Source: Bacillota bacterium (GTDB lineage: Bacteria; Bacillota; Sulfobacillia; Sulfobacillales; Sulfobacillaceae). From it: a stretch of DNA of 52,969 nt. Shown here piece by piece: positions 45,569-52,969 of this stretch. The notes beneath the pieces are model-generated. The model made no database searches. It worked only from the letters and a program-made list of their open reading frames with translations, and was not told the DNA's origin. The stretch's first letter is position 1. Every line of letters begins with the position of its first letter. Position numbers and translations under genes: made by a program. The stretch spans positions 1 to 52,969 of the forward strand of contig JAKBWA010000088.1 in the NCBI GenBank assembly GCA_021841025.1, in the 5' to 3' direction.

Positions 45569-46010
45569 TACTAGATCCCTCGCTTTTCAATTTACTTTGA
45601 GCCCAACTAATGATGCGATCATCCCCGGGCTGCACAGGCGCGGTGTGTGCAATTTTACTCCATGTCTTTATTAGCTGATCATGATAGCCCAGAGCTTCGT
45701 ATGCGCCCGCCAGAGCTTGTAATACTTGGGCTAAAGAGTACTTATCTTCATCGGGAACGAGAATGCGTTTCCATTTCCGTTTCTGGGAGGTAATCTCAAT
45801 AGCCTTCTCGTATTGTTGTATAGCATCTTGAATTCTTCCCAGACAAATAAATAAGTCACCCAAGCGCTTGCGTGCGGGAATTAAATCCTTTTTTATACGA
45901 TTAGCCATTCGGTATTCACGTATAGCATCATCAATCCGCCCTTGATTTTCATAATCAACGGCCCGAAGATAATGAGGTTCAGCTTTGTCGGAAAATTTTG
46001 TGGCCAACAT
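45558..46010 (-). CDS. Tetratricopeptide repeat protein
   Basis: A 150-residue helical protein with about three TPR units: YLRAVDYENQGRIDDAIREYRMA, ARKRLGDLFICLGRIQDAIQQYEKA, and ALAGAYEALGYHDQLIKTWSKIA. It is presumably a protein-protein adaptor. ATG follows AAAGGAGACGG. It overlaps the esterase start by 11 bases and follows the lipoprotein-side gap. Confidence 0.82.
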   Translation of the reverse strand: MLATKFSDKAEPHYLRAVDYENQGRIDDAIREYRMANRIKKDLIPARKRLGDLFICLGRIQDAIQQYEKAIEITSQKRKWKRILVPDEDKYSLAQVLQALAGAYEALGYHDQLIKTWSKIAHTAPVQPGDDRIISWAQSKLKSEGSSIDQ

Positions 46011-46037
46011 CCGTCTCTCCTTTGCATCATTTTATCA

Positions 46038-46412
46038 TCATGAAGAAGAGGACAGAGCAGTGTGACTGACTAATGGGCGCCAGTGCTTCTGGTGCGGCAG
46101 TTGATAGTAAATTCGCCCCATCCACTTAGGACGCTTGGGGTTCACAACAATTCCCACCAGAGTGTTTCTAGGCAAAGATCGACCCATCAATTTCACCTGT
46201 CGGCGCATGATGTAAACGGTCATGGGATGATGCCCGGGAGATCGGCTTAGCCCGATGAGCAAAATATAATCCTTAGGCGAGAGCCTGTGATCGACCCAAG
46301 CCGTAACTTTCGAATAGCCTCCCGAACCGATACGAGGCGCCAGGACTGCTCCACACCCGGCAAGAAGGAATACAAGAGCTAATGATGCCCCCCACGAGCT
46401 CACCTTCTTCAT
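46038..46412 (-). CDS. Small lipoprotein of unknown function
   Basis: A 124-residue protein starting at ATG 46412 with a lipoprotein signal: KK, a hydrophobic stretch and the lipobox LAGC (Cys20). The mature part is short and basic (RRQVKLMGRSLPRN, PKRPKWMGRIYYQLPHQKHW) and unrecognised. The open frame extends 51 codons upstream but the lipobox and GGGGACAGAAC support this start. It is followed by the TPR gene upstream on the genome but transcribed away from it. Confidence 0.6.
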   Translation of the reverse strand: MKKVSSWGASLALVFLLAGCGAVLAPRIGSGGYSKVTAWVDHRLSPKDYILLIGLSRSPGHHPMTVYIMRRQVKLMGRSLPRNTLVGIVVNPKRPKWMGRIYYQLPHQKHWRPLVSHTALSSSS

Positions 46413-47367
46413 GTTCTGTCCCCTTCCTTCCCTATTGACACAATTATCACTATTTTTGGGGTTGCTTTCTCTCCGCCCGAAATGCCCAACTTCCCTTAAC
46501 CTGAGAGTCAAAAGGTGACAAGCCACCATGAATTTTAGGACCATCATTTGCACAGAATTTGCCACAAATCTTGACCATTCGCGCCGATTTTACACTTCAA
46601 TTTTAACCCGCGCACCAATGATATCGCTACTGTAGACGAGAGTGCGCGAATGAACATGTGCCATCCCATCTTGGACGCTGTTCTCAAGAGACACGCCTTG
46701 GGGCCGAGCAAAAGATAAATCAAACCACCCCAAAGGCATTCCATAGAACAAAATGAATCCAAGCTATCTCATTGCGAGCATTCGCCCCTTATGGCAACTA
46801 GCCGCGTATTGCCGCCTTGCACTATCAAAATCTCGGCAGTTAGGCTCATTGCGGCACATGGAGCTTTATCGAACGCGCCGTTAAACCCTCACTTGAACCC
46901 GGGGGATATAAGGTTCTCGCCGTCAGGCGAATCTATTCCGAAAATTATTCCTCAGCTTGCGCAATCTGGGGTATGCTCAACAAGTGTTTGCTCGTAGACA
47001 ACTGGATGCATGAGCGAGTGTCTCCTGCAATGGTGGACAACGTAAAATGTACCGCGTCGTCAAGACCAGACGGAAACAGATGGGCGAATCACAACGCGAG
47101 TGAACGGTCTCCGTAACCACAGACTCGATGTCGAGCCGGTGGCAAGGGGTTTGGGCAAACCCCTTGCCGAGTAAATCACCTCAGTGGGCTTCTTGCAATA
47201 ATCCCCCGACTTGGCGTGGGAGAGTGTCAAAGGTGTGAAAAGAATCCATCCATTCCCTTGCACTTTTGGAGAAAGTCAATTCATGACCGTTTATGGAGAG
47301 AAAATGAGCCTTAACGGCCCCGCTAAACTACTCCTCTTGGTCTCGAAAACTTTAGGGATTAAGCCTA
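46413..47367. other. 955-bp gap with no convincing gene
   Basis: Between the lipoprotein and DedA genes. It includes the hairpin repeat at 47113-47172. Several short frames (46544-46762, 46791-46997, 47060-47263, 47211-47435) lack ribosome binding sites or familiar motifs; the last begins protein-like (MTVYGEKMSLNG) but overlaps the DedA gene on the other strand. It may be decayed mobile DNA. Confidence 0.4.
47113..47172 (+). repeat. Hairpin-bearing dispersed repeat, copy 1
   Basis: Starts GTAACCACAGACTCGATGT and contains a perfect 13-bp palindromic stem GGCAAGGGGTTTG (47141-47153) facing CAAACCCCTTGCC (47156-47168), with a minimal loop. A diverged inverted copy lies at 52888-52948. The first 19 bases are identical in both copies. 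Confidence 0.6.
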
Positions 47368-48024
47368 TTAAGGATTGTCTCTCATTTGTCCTGTGTCCGT
47401 GCGCTGTTTCCGTTTGTGGATGTAATGAAGGATAACTGGCAGAAATATGCCTAAGATCCCCACGACCATCAACGCGACATCTACCTGTTTAAAGCGTTCC
47501 ATCACGGCTAAAATTTTTTTGCTAAAGAAATATCCTGACAAGGCCCACGCAACTACCCAAAGACCCGCACCTGCAACATTCAAAGGGATAAACCGAGTCC
47601 ATGCAATGCCGTTGGCACCGGCAATCCATCCATTCAGTTGACGCAGACCATCTACAAATCGGGCCACAGCCACTAGCCACACGCCGCGATGAACGACCCA
47701 GTGGTTGATTCGGTGCAGCAGATCCTGATGCAATCCGACATATTTGGCAAATCGAACGAGAAGACGATGACCATAGCGCAACCCCAAAAAGTATCCTGCG
47801 GTGTCGCCAACAATCCCCCCAAGAGTTGCGGTCACAATGACGTCCACGATGTTGAAGACGTTTTGACCTGCCAGAATACTTGCCGTTAGCACGATAGTTT
47901 CTCCCGGCAACGGAACACCAAAGTCTTCCAGTAAGACGCCAAAGAAAATAGCAAAATATCCGTAATGGGTTAGAAACGGTGTCACAGCCTGAATAAAACT
48001 CGGCAGGGGAACATTATGATGCAT
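47368..48024 (-). CDS. DedA family membrane protein (second copy)
   Basis: A 218-residue DedA/VTT protein. ATG 48024 follows AGAGGAGGGATT, so the 16-codon upstream extension is rejected. The signature GVLLEDFGVPLPGETIVLTA is near residue 30-50, then GDTAGYFLGLRYGHRLL and ARFVDGLRQLNGWIAGANG. It resembles E. coli YqjA/DedA more than the first copy at 11.4 kb does (the ED-xGxPLPGE signature). Its role is presumably phospholipid or polyprenyl-phosphate flipping. The C-terminus is basic (HKRKQRTD). It diverges from the ArgA-like gene. Confidence 0.88.
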   Translation of the reverse strand: MHHNVPLPSFIQAVTPFLTHYGYFAIFFGVLLEDFGVPLPGETIVLTASILAGQNVFNIVDVIVTATLGGIVGDTAGYFLGLRYGHRLLVRFAKYVGLHQDLLHRINHWVVHRGVWLVAVARFVDGLRQLNGWIAGANGIAWTRFIPLNVAGAGLWVVAWALSGYFFSKKILAVMERFKQVDVALMVVGILGIFLPVILHYIHKRKQRTDTGQMRDNP

Positions 48025-48140
48025 AATCCCTCCTCTTCCCGCTCTGGGAAAGACGTAAATCAAATACTTCATTTCCTACTTATCATGCCAACTCATAGTG
48101 AGAAGCACATGAAAATTTACAGTATAAATTCCTGAATACG

Positions 48141-48169
48141 TTGCATAAAAATGCGTATTGGCGTACACT
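48141..48169 (+). promoter_or_regulatory. Candidate promoter with ARG-box-like site before the ArgA-like gene
   Basis: TTGCAT (48141-48146), a 17-base spacer and TACACT (48164-48169) form a plausible promoter. Overlapping the -35 element, TGCATAAAAATGCG (48142-48155) matches the ArgR/AhrC box core TGNAT-W4-ATNCA at all but one fixed position. The gene start is 27 bp after the -10 element. The position suits repression by arginine. Confidence 0.5.
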
Positions 48170-48196
48170 GATAAAAAATTTCAAGGAGCGATTAGG

Positions 48197-48700
48197 GTGC
48201 TCATTCGGCCTGCCCGGTTCGAGGACATCGAAGACATTCATCAACTAGTGATGTATTATGCCAATCAAGGAGCGCTATTGCCCCGGAGTCGAGAATCTCT
48301 GGTAGAGCATTTGTCTCAACTGTCTGTAGCCTATGATAAGGGAACAATAGCTGGAGTGGTTGCGCTCCACCGTTTGGAATCTCATGTGGGCGAGGTTCGT
48401 TCTTTAGCGGTCCTTCCACATTTTCACAAACAAGGAGTCGGACAAAAGCTCGTCACTTATGCAGTCTCGCAGGCGGAATTGTTAGGTTACCATAAAGCTA
48501 TTGCATTTACCCGGCAGGTGCGTTTTTTTGAGCGGTGCGGTTTTCAGCCGGTAGCACGGGAAACAATTCCTGCCAAATATTTTCGTGACTGCATGGGATG
48601 CCCGATGTTGACGCACTGTGATGAGATTGCGGTGGAACGTGTTTTACTCGTTCCCACTGCTCGACGAAATCCAGCCGAACACCCTGCCTCTCTTCCCTAG
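48197..48700 (+). CDS. ArgA-like GNAT N-acetyltransferase
   Basis: A 167-residue GNAT protein close to the stand-alone N-acetylglutamate synthase type, the first step of arginine synthesis. IRPARFEDIEDIHQLVMYYA, GALLPRSRESLVEHL, GEVRSLAVLPHFHKQGVGQKLV (acetyl-CoA loop) and FFERCGFQPVARETIPAKYFRDCMGCPMLTHCDEIAV all follow that family's order. GTG 48197 is chosen because AAGGAGCG lies 7 bases upstream; an ATG 13 codons earlier lies within the promoter. The ARG-box-like site upstream supports an arginine role. Confidence 0.82.
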   Translation: MLIRPARFEDIEDIHQLVMYYANQGALLPRSRESLVEHLSQLSVAYDKGTIAGVVALHRLESHVGEVRSLAVLPHFHKQGVGQKLVTYAVSQAELLGYHKAIAFTRQVRFFERCGFQPVARETIPAKYFRDCMGCPMLTHCDEIAVERVLLVPTARRNPAEHPASLP

Positions 48701-48788
48701 TAAGGCCTAACACCATAAGAAAATTCTTGTTCGGGCATCCGGTTAATGAATTATCTAATCTTTTGCCTTTTTTAATGAAGACAAAGTT

Positions 48789-48812
48789 AGCGGCGCGGAA
48801 ATCCACGCCGCT
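48789..48812 (-). terminator. Terminator-like hairpin after copZ
   Basis: A 7-bp GC-rich stem AGCGGCG/CGCCGCT with a 10-base loop lies 4 bp after the copZ stop; the following minus-strand bases AACTTTGTC give only a weak T-run. Confidence 0.6.
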
Positions 48813-48816
48813 GGAA

Positions 48817-49023
48817 TCATTTAACCTCATAACCCGCAGCGACAACGGCTTGTTTTAACTGGTCCAAAGAAGTTTTACTGTCATCGTAGGTTACCTTTGC
48901 TGTCTCCTGTGTGAGGCTTACAGAAGCGTTCTTCACCCCGTCGACATTTTTCAACGCATTCGTCACTGTTGATACACAGTGATCGCAAGTCATCCCTTTT
49001 ATTTCGAAAGTAACACGCTCCAC
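48817..49023 (-). CDS. copZ: CopZ-like heavy-metal-binding chaperone
   Basis: A 68-residue ferredoxin-fold HMA domain. The metal site is GMTCDHC (Cys13, Cys16) with the conserved AGYEV end. It carries Cu(I) in the cytoplasm, usually to a CopA P-type ATPase; no copper ATPase gene is in this window. The GTG start follows GGGAGG. A copper chaperone suits acid, metal-rich habitats. It stands alone with a terminator after it. Confidence 0.92.
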   Translation of the reverse strand: MERVTFEIKGMTCDHCVSTVTNALKNVDGVKNASVSLTQETAKVTYDDSKTSLDQLKQAVVAAGYEVK

Positions 49024-49462
49024 AGATGCGAATCCTCCCTTTTGTGAGCCGTCGAACTGACTCCCTTCGCAGCTTCCTCTTTAAGCCAGTTCTCGGCGGC
49101 CGATCGATTCTGGCGATGTCAAATATCAGCCACACACTCCCAAAGCTATTGTAGCCTAAAAATGTTAACAAGTTTACATTCCAGGCCAACCAAGGTGGTA
49201 TATCGGTCTTATATGTATCATTATTGCCTGAGGCGCGGAACTGGTCTTTGGATAACATTCTCCCGCCCCAGGTCAGCTTCACCTTTCTTGTTCTATTTTG
49301 TGGAGCAGCAGCGGTATTTATCAAGTTATGAACGTTCGTGCCTCACCATTCGCACAAAGTTCTCTATTCTGCCTTTTCAATTATCTGTATAATGAAACTG
49401 TTGAGACGGTTAACTTTTGCCCCGGGGCTTATTTGTCGTGTATCTTCGAGGAGGGATAGTCA
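49024..49462. other. Intergenic region between copZ and the acyl-CoA synthetase
   Basis: About 440 bp. It should contain the divergent promoters of copZ and the synthetase. A TATAAT hexamer lies at 49388-49393, 70 bp before the synthetase start, but no good -35 is at the usual distance. No CsoR or CueR palindrome was recognised. No gene is apparent. Confidence 0.4.
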
Positions 49463-51043
49463 ATGGAATTACCGATGCTACCGATACGCTTCTTACACCG
49501 TGCTGAGTCAATATATTCAAAGAAAACAGCCGTGATTTGCCGTGATATAGAGGAGTCCTACCAAGAGTTTGCAGAAAGAGTCAATCAATTGTCACGCGCC
49601 TTGGAGCACTCCGGCGTTAAGCAAGGAGATCGTGTAGCTTATCTCGCCTTGAATTGCCACCGAATGGTGGAAGGCTATTACGGAGTCCCTCAGATTGGAG
49701 CTATCCTGCTATGCCTCAATATTCGCCTCCATCCTACCGAAATTGCCTATATCATCAATGACGCCACGCCCAAACTTCTAATCTTGTCCCCGCAATTCTT
49801 GCCGCTATGGAAAGAGATTGCAGGGCAATGTCCTAGTGTGAAATACGTCTGGCTCATGGAGCCCAGCGACTCAGCGGATGGTTTGCCGACCTTCGACGAC
49901 ATGATTGCCCAGGAATCGTCCCAACCCCCAGATGTCCCGGCTATCAACGAAAATGATGTCGCCGAACTATTCTATACATCCGGAACAACTGGTGCTCCCA
50001 AAGGCGTGATGATGACTTACCGAAATCTCTACACCCATGCCATGAGTTCCTTAACGACGCTGGGTCTTAACGATCAAGTCGTGCAAATTGTCGGAACCGT
50101 TCCGTTATTTCATGTGAATGCCTGGGGATCCCCTCATTATTTAGTGGCCGTCGGGGCTACGCAAGTGGTGGTACCGCGGTTTGATCCCGAACTCTTCGCC
50201 CAATCTGTTCAGCAAAGCCGAGCGACCCATGCGCTAATGGTTCCGACTATGCTCAACAGTTTGTTAAACTCCCCGGTTCTTGACCGTTTTGACTTGTCAT
50301 CGTTACAACAGATCATTCTGGGCGGGGCCGCTACCGCTTATTCTTTGATTGAGGAAGCTCGCAAGCGATTAAAATGTGAATGCCTGGTGGGTTATGGCTT
50401 AACGGAAACTTCTCCCATTGTTTCGGTGGCTTATGTGAAATCCTCTTTAAAATCGCTGCCGGTCTCAGAACAAAATCGTTTGCAAGCCATGACGGGACTT
50501 CCGGCAGTCGGCATTGAGGTGGAAATATTCGATTCAGAGGCGCGTTCTTTACCTCACGATGGTCAGCATCCTGGTGAGCTCGGCGTTCGGGCGGACAGCG
50601 TGACGAAAGGGTACTGGAACCGTCCGGAAGAAACCGCGCGCGCATTTAAGAATGGCTGGTTTCTCACGGGCGACGTGGCAGTCATTGACGAAGAAGGCTA
50701 TATCAATATTGTTGATCGCAAAAAAGACATTGTTATCTCGGGGGGTGAAAATATTTCCAGCCTTCATGTCGAAGATGTCCTCTACTCCCATCCCGATGTG
50801 CTGGAAGCCGCTGTTATAGGAGTTCCTGATTCCAACTGGGGAGAAATTGTACATGCCATCATCGTGCCCAAGCCAAGCCGCCAGTTGGACATCCAGGAGC
50901 TGGAAACATTTTGTCGTCGGAAATTAGGCGGCTTCGAGGTTCCCCGGTCATGGGAAATTGCTAGCGAACTACCCAAGACCGGAACGGGCAAAATTATGAA
51001 ACATGTCCTCAGACAACAAAGGCAATCGACTTCCCTTAACTAA
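49463..51043 (+). CDS. Acyl-CoA synthetase (AMP-forming)
   Basis: A 526-residue member of the ANL superfamily activating a carboxylic acid to its CoA ester through an acyl-AMP. A3 motif ELFYTSGTTGAPKGVMMTYRN near 170, A5 VGYGLTETSP near 308, A7 GWFLTGDVAVIDEEGYINIVDRKKD near 398, and the catalytic Lys in PKTGTGKIMKHVL near the C-terminus are all present. The medium- or long-chain fatty acid type is likely by overall resemblance; the substrate is not proven. ATG follows CGAGGAGGGAT. It converges on murI. Confidence 0.93.
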   Translation: MELPMLPIRFLHRAESIYSKKTAVICRDIEESYQEFAERVNQLSRALEHSGVKQGDRVAYLALNCHRMVEGYYGVPQIGAILLCLNIRLHPTEIAYIINDATPKLLILSPQFLPLWKEIAGQCPSVKYVWLMEPSDSADGLPTFDDMIAQESSQPPDVPAINENDVAELFYTSGTTGAPKGVMMTYRNLYTHAMSSLTTLGLNDQVVQIVGTVPLFHVNAWGSPHYLVAVGATQVVVPRFDPELFAQSVQQSRATHALMVPTMLNSLLNSPVLDRFDLSSLQQIILGGAATAYSLIEEARKRLKCECLVGYGLTETSPIVSVAYVKSSLKSLPVSEQNRLQAMTGLPAVGIEVEIFDSEARSLPHDGQHPGELGVRADSVTKGYWNRPEETARAFKNGWFLTGDVAVIDEEGYINIVDRKKDIVISGGENISSLHVEDVLYSHPDVLEAAVIGVPDSNWGEIVHAIIVPKPSRQLDIQELETFCRRKLGGFEVPRSWEIASELPKTGTGKIMKHVLRQQRQSTSLN

Positions 51044-51058
51044 GTCGTAAGATATTTC

Positions 51059-51100
51059 GGGCTGCCTTGCCTTATCACAAGACTCGGTGCTCGGCAGCCC
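51059..51100. terminator. Terminator-like inverted repeat between acyl-CoA synthetase and murI
   Basis: GGGCTGCC and GGCAGCCC form a perfect 8-bp stem with a 26-base loop in the gap between two convergent genes. No T-run follows, so function as a terminator is tentative. Confidence 0.35.
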
Positions 51101-51112
51101 CTGCTCCATAGA

Positions 51113-51925
51113 CTATAGCCGGCTTTTCAATCCTTCAGGTGTCCACGTAATACTTTTTGCTTCAATGATCGCATCTGGCCACAGAGACGATGAGATACGG
51201 TTAAAATCCTTTTCATTTCCTGTTGTAAAAAATTGTATCGATCCACCCGGCCCCGACGACAGTGGTCCTAGAACCTGGGGCAAGTGTCTGGCGGTTTCAT
51301 AACCCGGATCGATAATTGTTGCCCGCTCACCTACTTCTTCATAGAAAATTCGTTCCATGTGAGGAAAGTGCGTACACCCGAGAACCACGGTATCCACTTC
51401 ATGCGGAAAAATCATATTCAAACATTCACGAACAGCTTCACGCGCTTGCTGAGTCTCTGTATGCCCCAATTCCGCCATGGTAACCAGGACCGGACAAGGC
51501 CACTGAACCACTTGAGCCTTTTGGCCGTACTGTCCAATGGCCCGGCGATAAATCCCGGACTTATAGGTCGCGTAAGTTGACAGTACGCCAATACGGCCGT
51601 TTACCGTCGTTTTTACAGCCCTTTCGGCCCCAGGGTAAACGACACCAATCACCGGGACCGGGCAGATCTCCTGTGCCATTTCCAGTGCGGCTGCCGTCGC
51701 GGTATTGCAAGCAATGATCACGGCTTTTACATCCTGAGCGATAAAAAATTCCAAGAAACGAAGAAACAATGTCCTGACTTCAGACAACGAACGAGAGCCA
51801 TAGGGAAAATGATTAGAGTCTGCGCCATAAATGAAATGTTCACCCGGATATAGCGCCCATGCTCGTCGCAGGACCGTTAATCCTCCTGCTCCCGAATCGA
51901 AGACAGCAATGGGTCTATTGGTCAA
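51113..51925 (-). CDS. murI: Glutamate racemase
   Basis: A 270-residue cofactor-independent racemase making D-glutamate for peptidoglycan. VFDSGAGGLTVLRRA, the first catalytic Cys73 in IACNTATAAALE, the second Cys184 in VLGCTHFPHM, and the SNHFPYGSRS loop are intact. TTG 51925 follows AGGAGG at eight bases, so the start is well supported. It lies 63 bp downstream of the truncated MFS gene on the same strand. Confidence 0.95.
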   Translation of the reverse strand: MTNRPIAVFDSGAGGLTVLRRAWALYPGEHFIYGADSNHFPYGSRSLSEVRTLFLRFLEFFIAQDVKAVIIACNTATAAALEMAQEICPVPVIGVVYPGAERAVKTTVNGRIGVLSTYATYKSGIYRRAIGQYGQKAQVVQWPCPVLVTMAELGHTETQQAREAVRECLNMIFPHEVDTVVLGCTHFPHMERIFYEEVGERATIIDPGYETARHLPQVLGPLSSGPGGSIQFFTTGNEKDFNRISSSLWPDAIIEAKSITWTPEGLKSRL

Positions 51926-51987
51926 AAGAAATCCTCCTAATAATGCCGAACATATAATTTATTATACCAACTCGCGTCTCTTTCCGC

Positions 51988-52707
51988 TCATCCTCCACCT
52001 GATTTGGGAGCACAATGGCCAAGAGCAGGCGGTTTTGAGGACTGTTTATTTTCCTCAGGAGGAGCAATATGCCGAAATGCCAAATAATAGGCAATGACAC
52101 TAAGGCTCATAAAGAATACCGCTCCATAGACCGGAAAATCCAAGAATGATTCCATCTCGCTGCCACCGATAACAGGAGAGATCATGGCCGTCAATTGTGA
52201 CGGCAAGTTGCTAAAGGCTGCTACCCGGCTCCGGTAAAGGGGATTGGAAACTCCCATAGCGTATGACTGTCGCGCCAGCATCCCTATTGAATTAAACACC
52301 ATCCGCAAGAGATAACTCAACCCCGCTAGCCAAAATGTGGGCATAAAAGACATCACTGCAAGACAAGCAATGCTGATTGATCGGGTATAGGTTACGGCCC
52401 TGACTGCTCCCAAGCGGTGTGAAACTCTGGATGCCAGAAGATAGGGAATCGCCGTGGCCAGATTAATGATCGTGTATAGCACACCCAACTCGGCTGGTCC
52501 GGCTCCATAGCGGCGGTACAGCCAGTAAGTGAGAAGAGGGCCCAAAAATCCGAATCCTAGACCGTTTGAGGCGTTGGTCAATCCAAGTCTTCCGGTTAAT
52601 TGTCTTACGTTAATGGGGGGCGGCTCACCATTATAATCATCTTCCGAGTTTCTTTGCTTTTCTCGTATCGGCGACGCCACTAATATCATTAGCAAGGTTG
52701 ACACTCC
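51988..52707 (-). pseudogene. MFS transporter C-terminal half, truncated by a MITE-like element
   Basis: The surviving reading frame starts a few bases from the inverted-repeat element at 52708 and encodes about 238 residues. Its first residues (LLMILVASPIREKQRNSED) look like the end of helix 6 followed by the central cytoplasmic loop of an MFS protein. After them about six helices follow (TGRLGLTNASNGLGFGFLGPLL, with RVSHRLGAVRAV as the loop motif between helices 8 and 9). The N-terminal six helices are missing, and the sequence beyond the element does not encode them. A GTG at 52704 could start a short product, but without the N-terminal half it is probably non-functional. Confidence 0.75.
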
Positions 52708-52859
52708 GGGGCTGTCTCAAAAGGCTTTAGTCCTAAAATTTTCTCCCACTTGACCCCTAAAAATGAGGAGGAAAGTGACCTACTTTCTCCACTACGTGGG
52801 GTAAAAGGGGCACATTTTAGGGACGGCATCACGGCCGACATACCTTTTGAGACAGCCCC
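52708..52859. mobile_element. MITE-like element with 17-bp perfect terminal inverted repeats
   Basis: GGGGCTGTCTCAAAAGG at 52708-52724 is matched by its exact reverse complement at 52843-52859. The 152-bp interior has no coding capacity and is itself an imperfect palindrome (CCTAAAAT near 52732 faces ATTTTAGG near 52815; an inner GGAAAGT/ACTTTC hairpin), so it could fold almost entirely. The GGCTGTCTCAAAA terminus is common to several IS families (for example IS1182-like), so it is probably a non-autonomous derivative moved by such a transposase. No clear target duplication is visible. Confidence 0.75.
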
Positions 52860-52887
52860 ATCCTTGCGAGGGACTTAGATGAGCTGG

Positions 52888-52948
52888 ACTCGCAAAGGGT
52901 TTGCCAAAAGCCCCCTACCCACTCGCGCAACATCGAGTCTGTGGTTAC
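52888..52948 (-). repeat. Hairpin-bearing dispersed repeat, copy 2 (diverged)
   Basis: Reverse complement of the repeat at 47113-47172: the opening GTAACCACAGACTCGATGT is identical, the middle GTGGGTAGGGGGCTTTTGGCAAACCC is a diverged version of the hairpin, and the end CTTTGCGAGT matches CTTGCCGAGT. The palindrome is degraded here. It lies 28 bp from the MITE-like element. Confidence 0.55.
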
Positions 52949-52969
52949 TTTGGCGTAGGATGTGCGCGG

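Noticed and set aside
47211-47435. 74-codon frame beginning with a protein-like stretch
   Set aside because: No motif was recognised, and its 3' part overlaps the DedA gene on the other strand in an antisense frame.
49388-49393. TATAAT as a firm promoter for the acyl-CoA synthetase
   Set aside because: No -35 element of reasonable quality lies 16-18 bp upstream.

Overview
The window is about 53 kb of a mid-GC Firmicute chromosome. Gene content and order fit a moderately thermophilic, acidophilic Sulfobacillus-like bacterium; this is inferred from the genes, not from a database match. Pointers are a recA-recX-ymdB neighbourhood, a PdaB-type polysaccharide deacetylase and a SleB-type hydrolase (spore former), strong AGGAGG ribosome binding sites with many GTG/TTG starts, an endonuclease-type MutL without MutH, and a secreted eqolisin (family G1 acid peptidase). 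Most of the window is conserved housekeeping DNA. No tRNA, rRNA or CRISPR array was seen.

Layout. 1-4.4 kb: the start of a PaiB-like gene, a prolyl oligopeptidase, an MFS transporter and a LysM/SleB hydrolase. 4.4-10.3 kb (minus): a Ppx/GppA-like gene, mutS, mutL and miaA, each overlapping the next; a NiaR-like regulator diverges from it. 11.4-17.4 kb: a DedA protein, two membrane-linked genes including a GH18 protein, a small coiled-coil protein, leucyl aminopeptidase, a dipeptidase and ymdB. 17.5-22.9 kb (minus): cinA, a DEAD-box helicase, recA, recX, a YfhL-type ferredoxin and an acidic unknown. 23-32.6 kb: a compact FtsH-like protease with a membrane partner gene, then asnS, a RodZ-like protein, a D,D-carboxypeptidase, pdaB, rimO and pgsA. 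33-38.5 kb: a stand-alone LON-domain protein, a very tryptophan-rich unknown, a FetAB-like ABC exporter, a DUF2250-like winged-helix protein and a 2OG-Fe(II) dioxygenase. 39.4-43.3 kb: an assimilatory sulfate reduction operon (sulfite reductase, APS reductase, ATP sulfurylase, siroheme synthase) closed by a strong terminator. 43.4-52.7 kb: eqolisin, esterase, TPR protein, lipoprotein, a second DedA protein, an ArgA-like acetyltransferase, CopZ, an acyl-CoA synthetase, glutamate racemase, and an MFS gene cut by a small inverted-repeat element.

The genes group into mismatch repair and recombination, tRNA/ribosome modification (miaA, rimO), envelope and spore wall remodelling, and sulfate assimilation down to sulfide. 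The last pathway makes its own siroheme: the dehydrogenase/chelatase gene lies in the same operon as the siroheme-dependent reductase.

Accessory signals are modest. They are a 152-bp MITE-like element that truncates an MFS gene, two diverged copies of a hairpin-bearing repeat (one beside the MITE), a possible tnpB 5' relic, a 25-codon leader ORF overlapping ymdB, and an ARG-box-like site over the -35 region of the ArgA-like gene. I found no clear evidence of a wholly new multigene system. The best candidates for new biology are the loop-less FtsH with its partner, the 7% tryptophan protein and the ymdB leader ORF.
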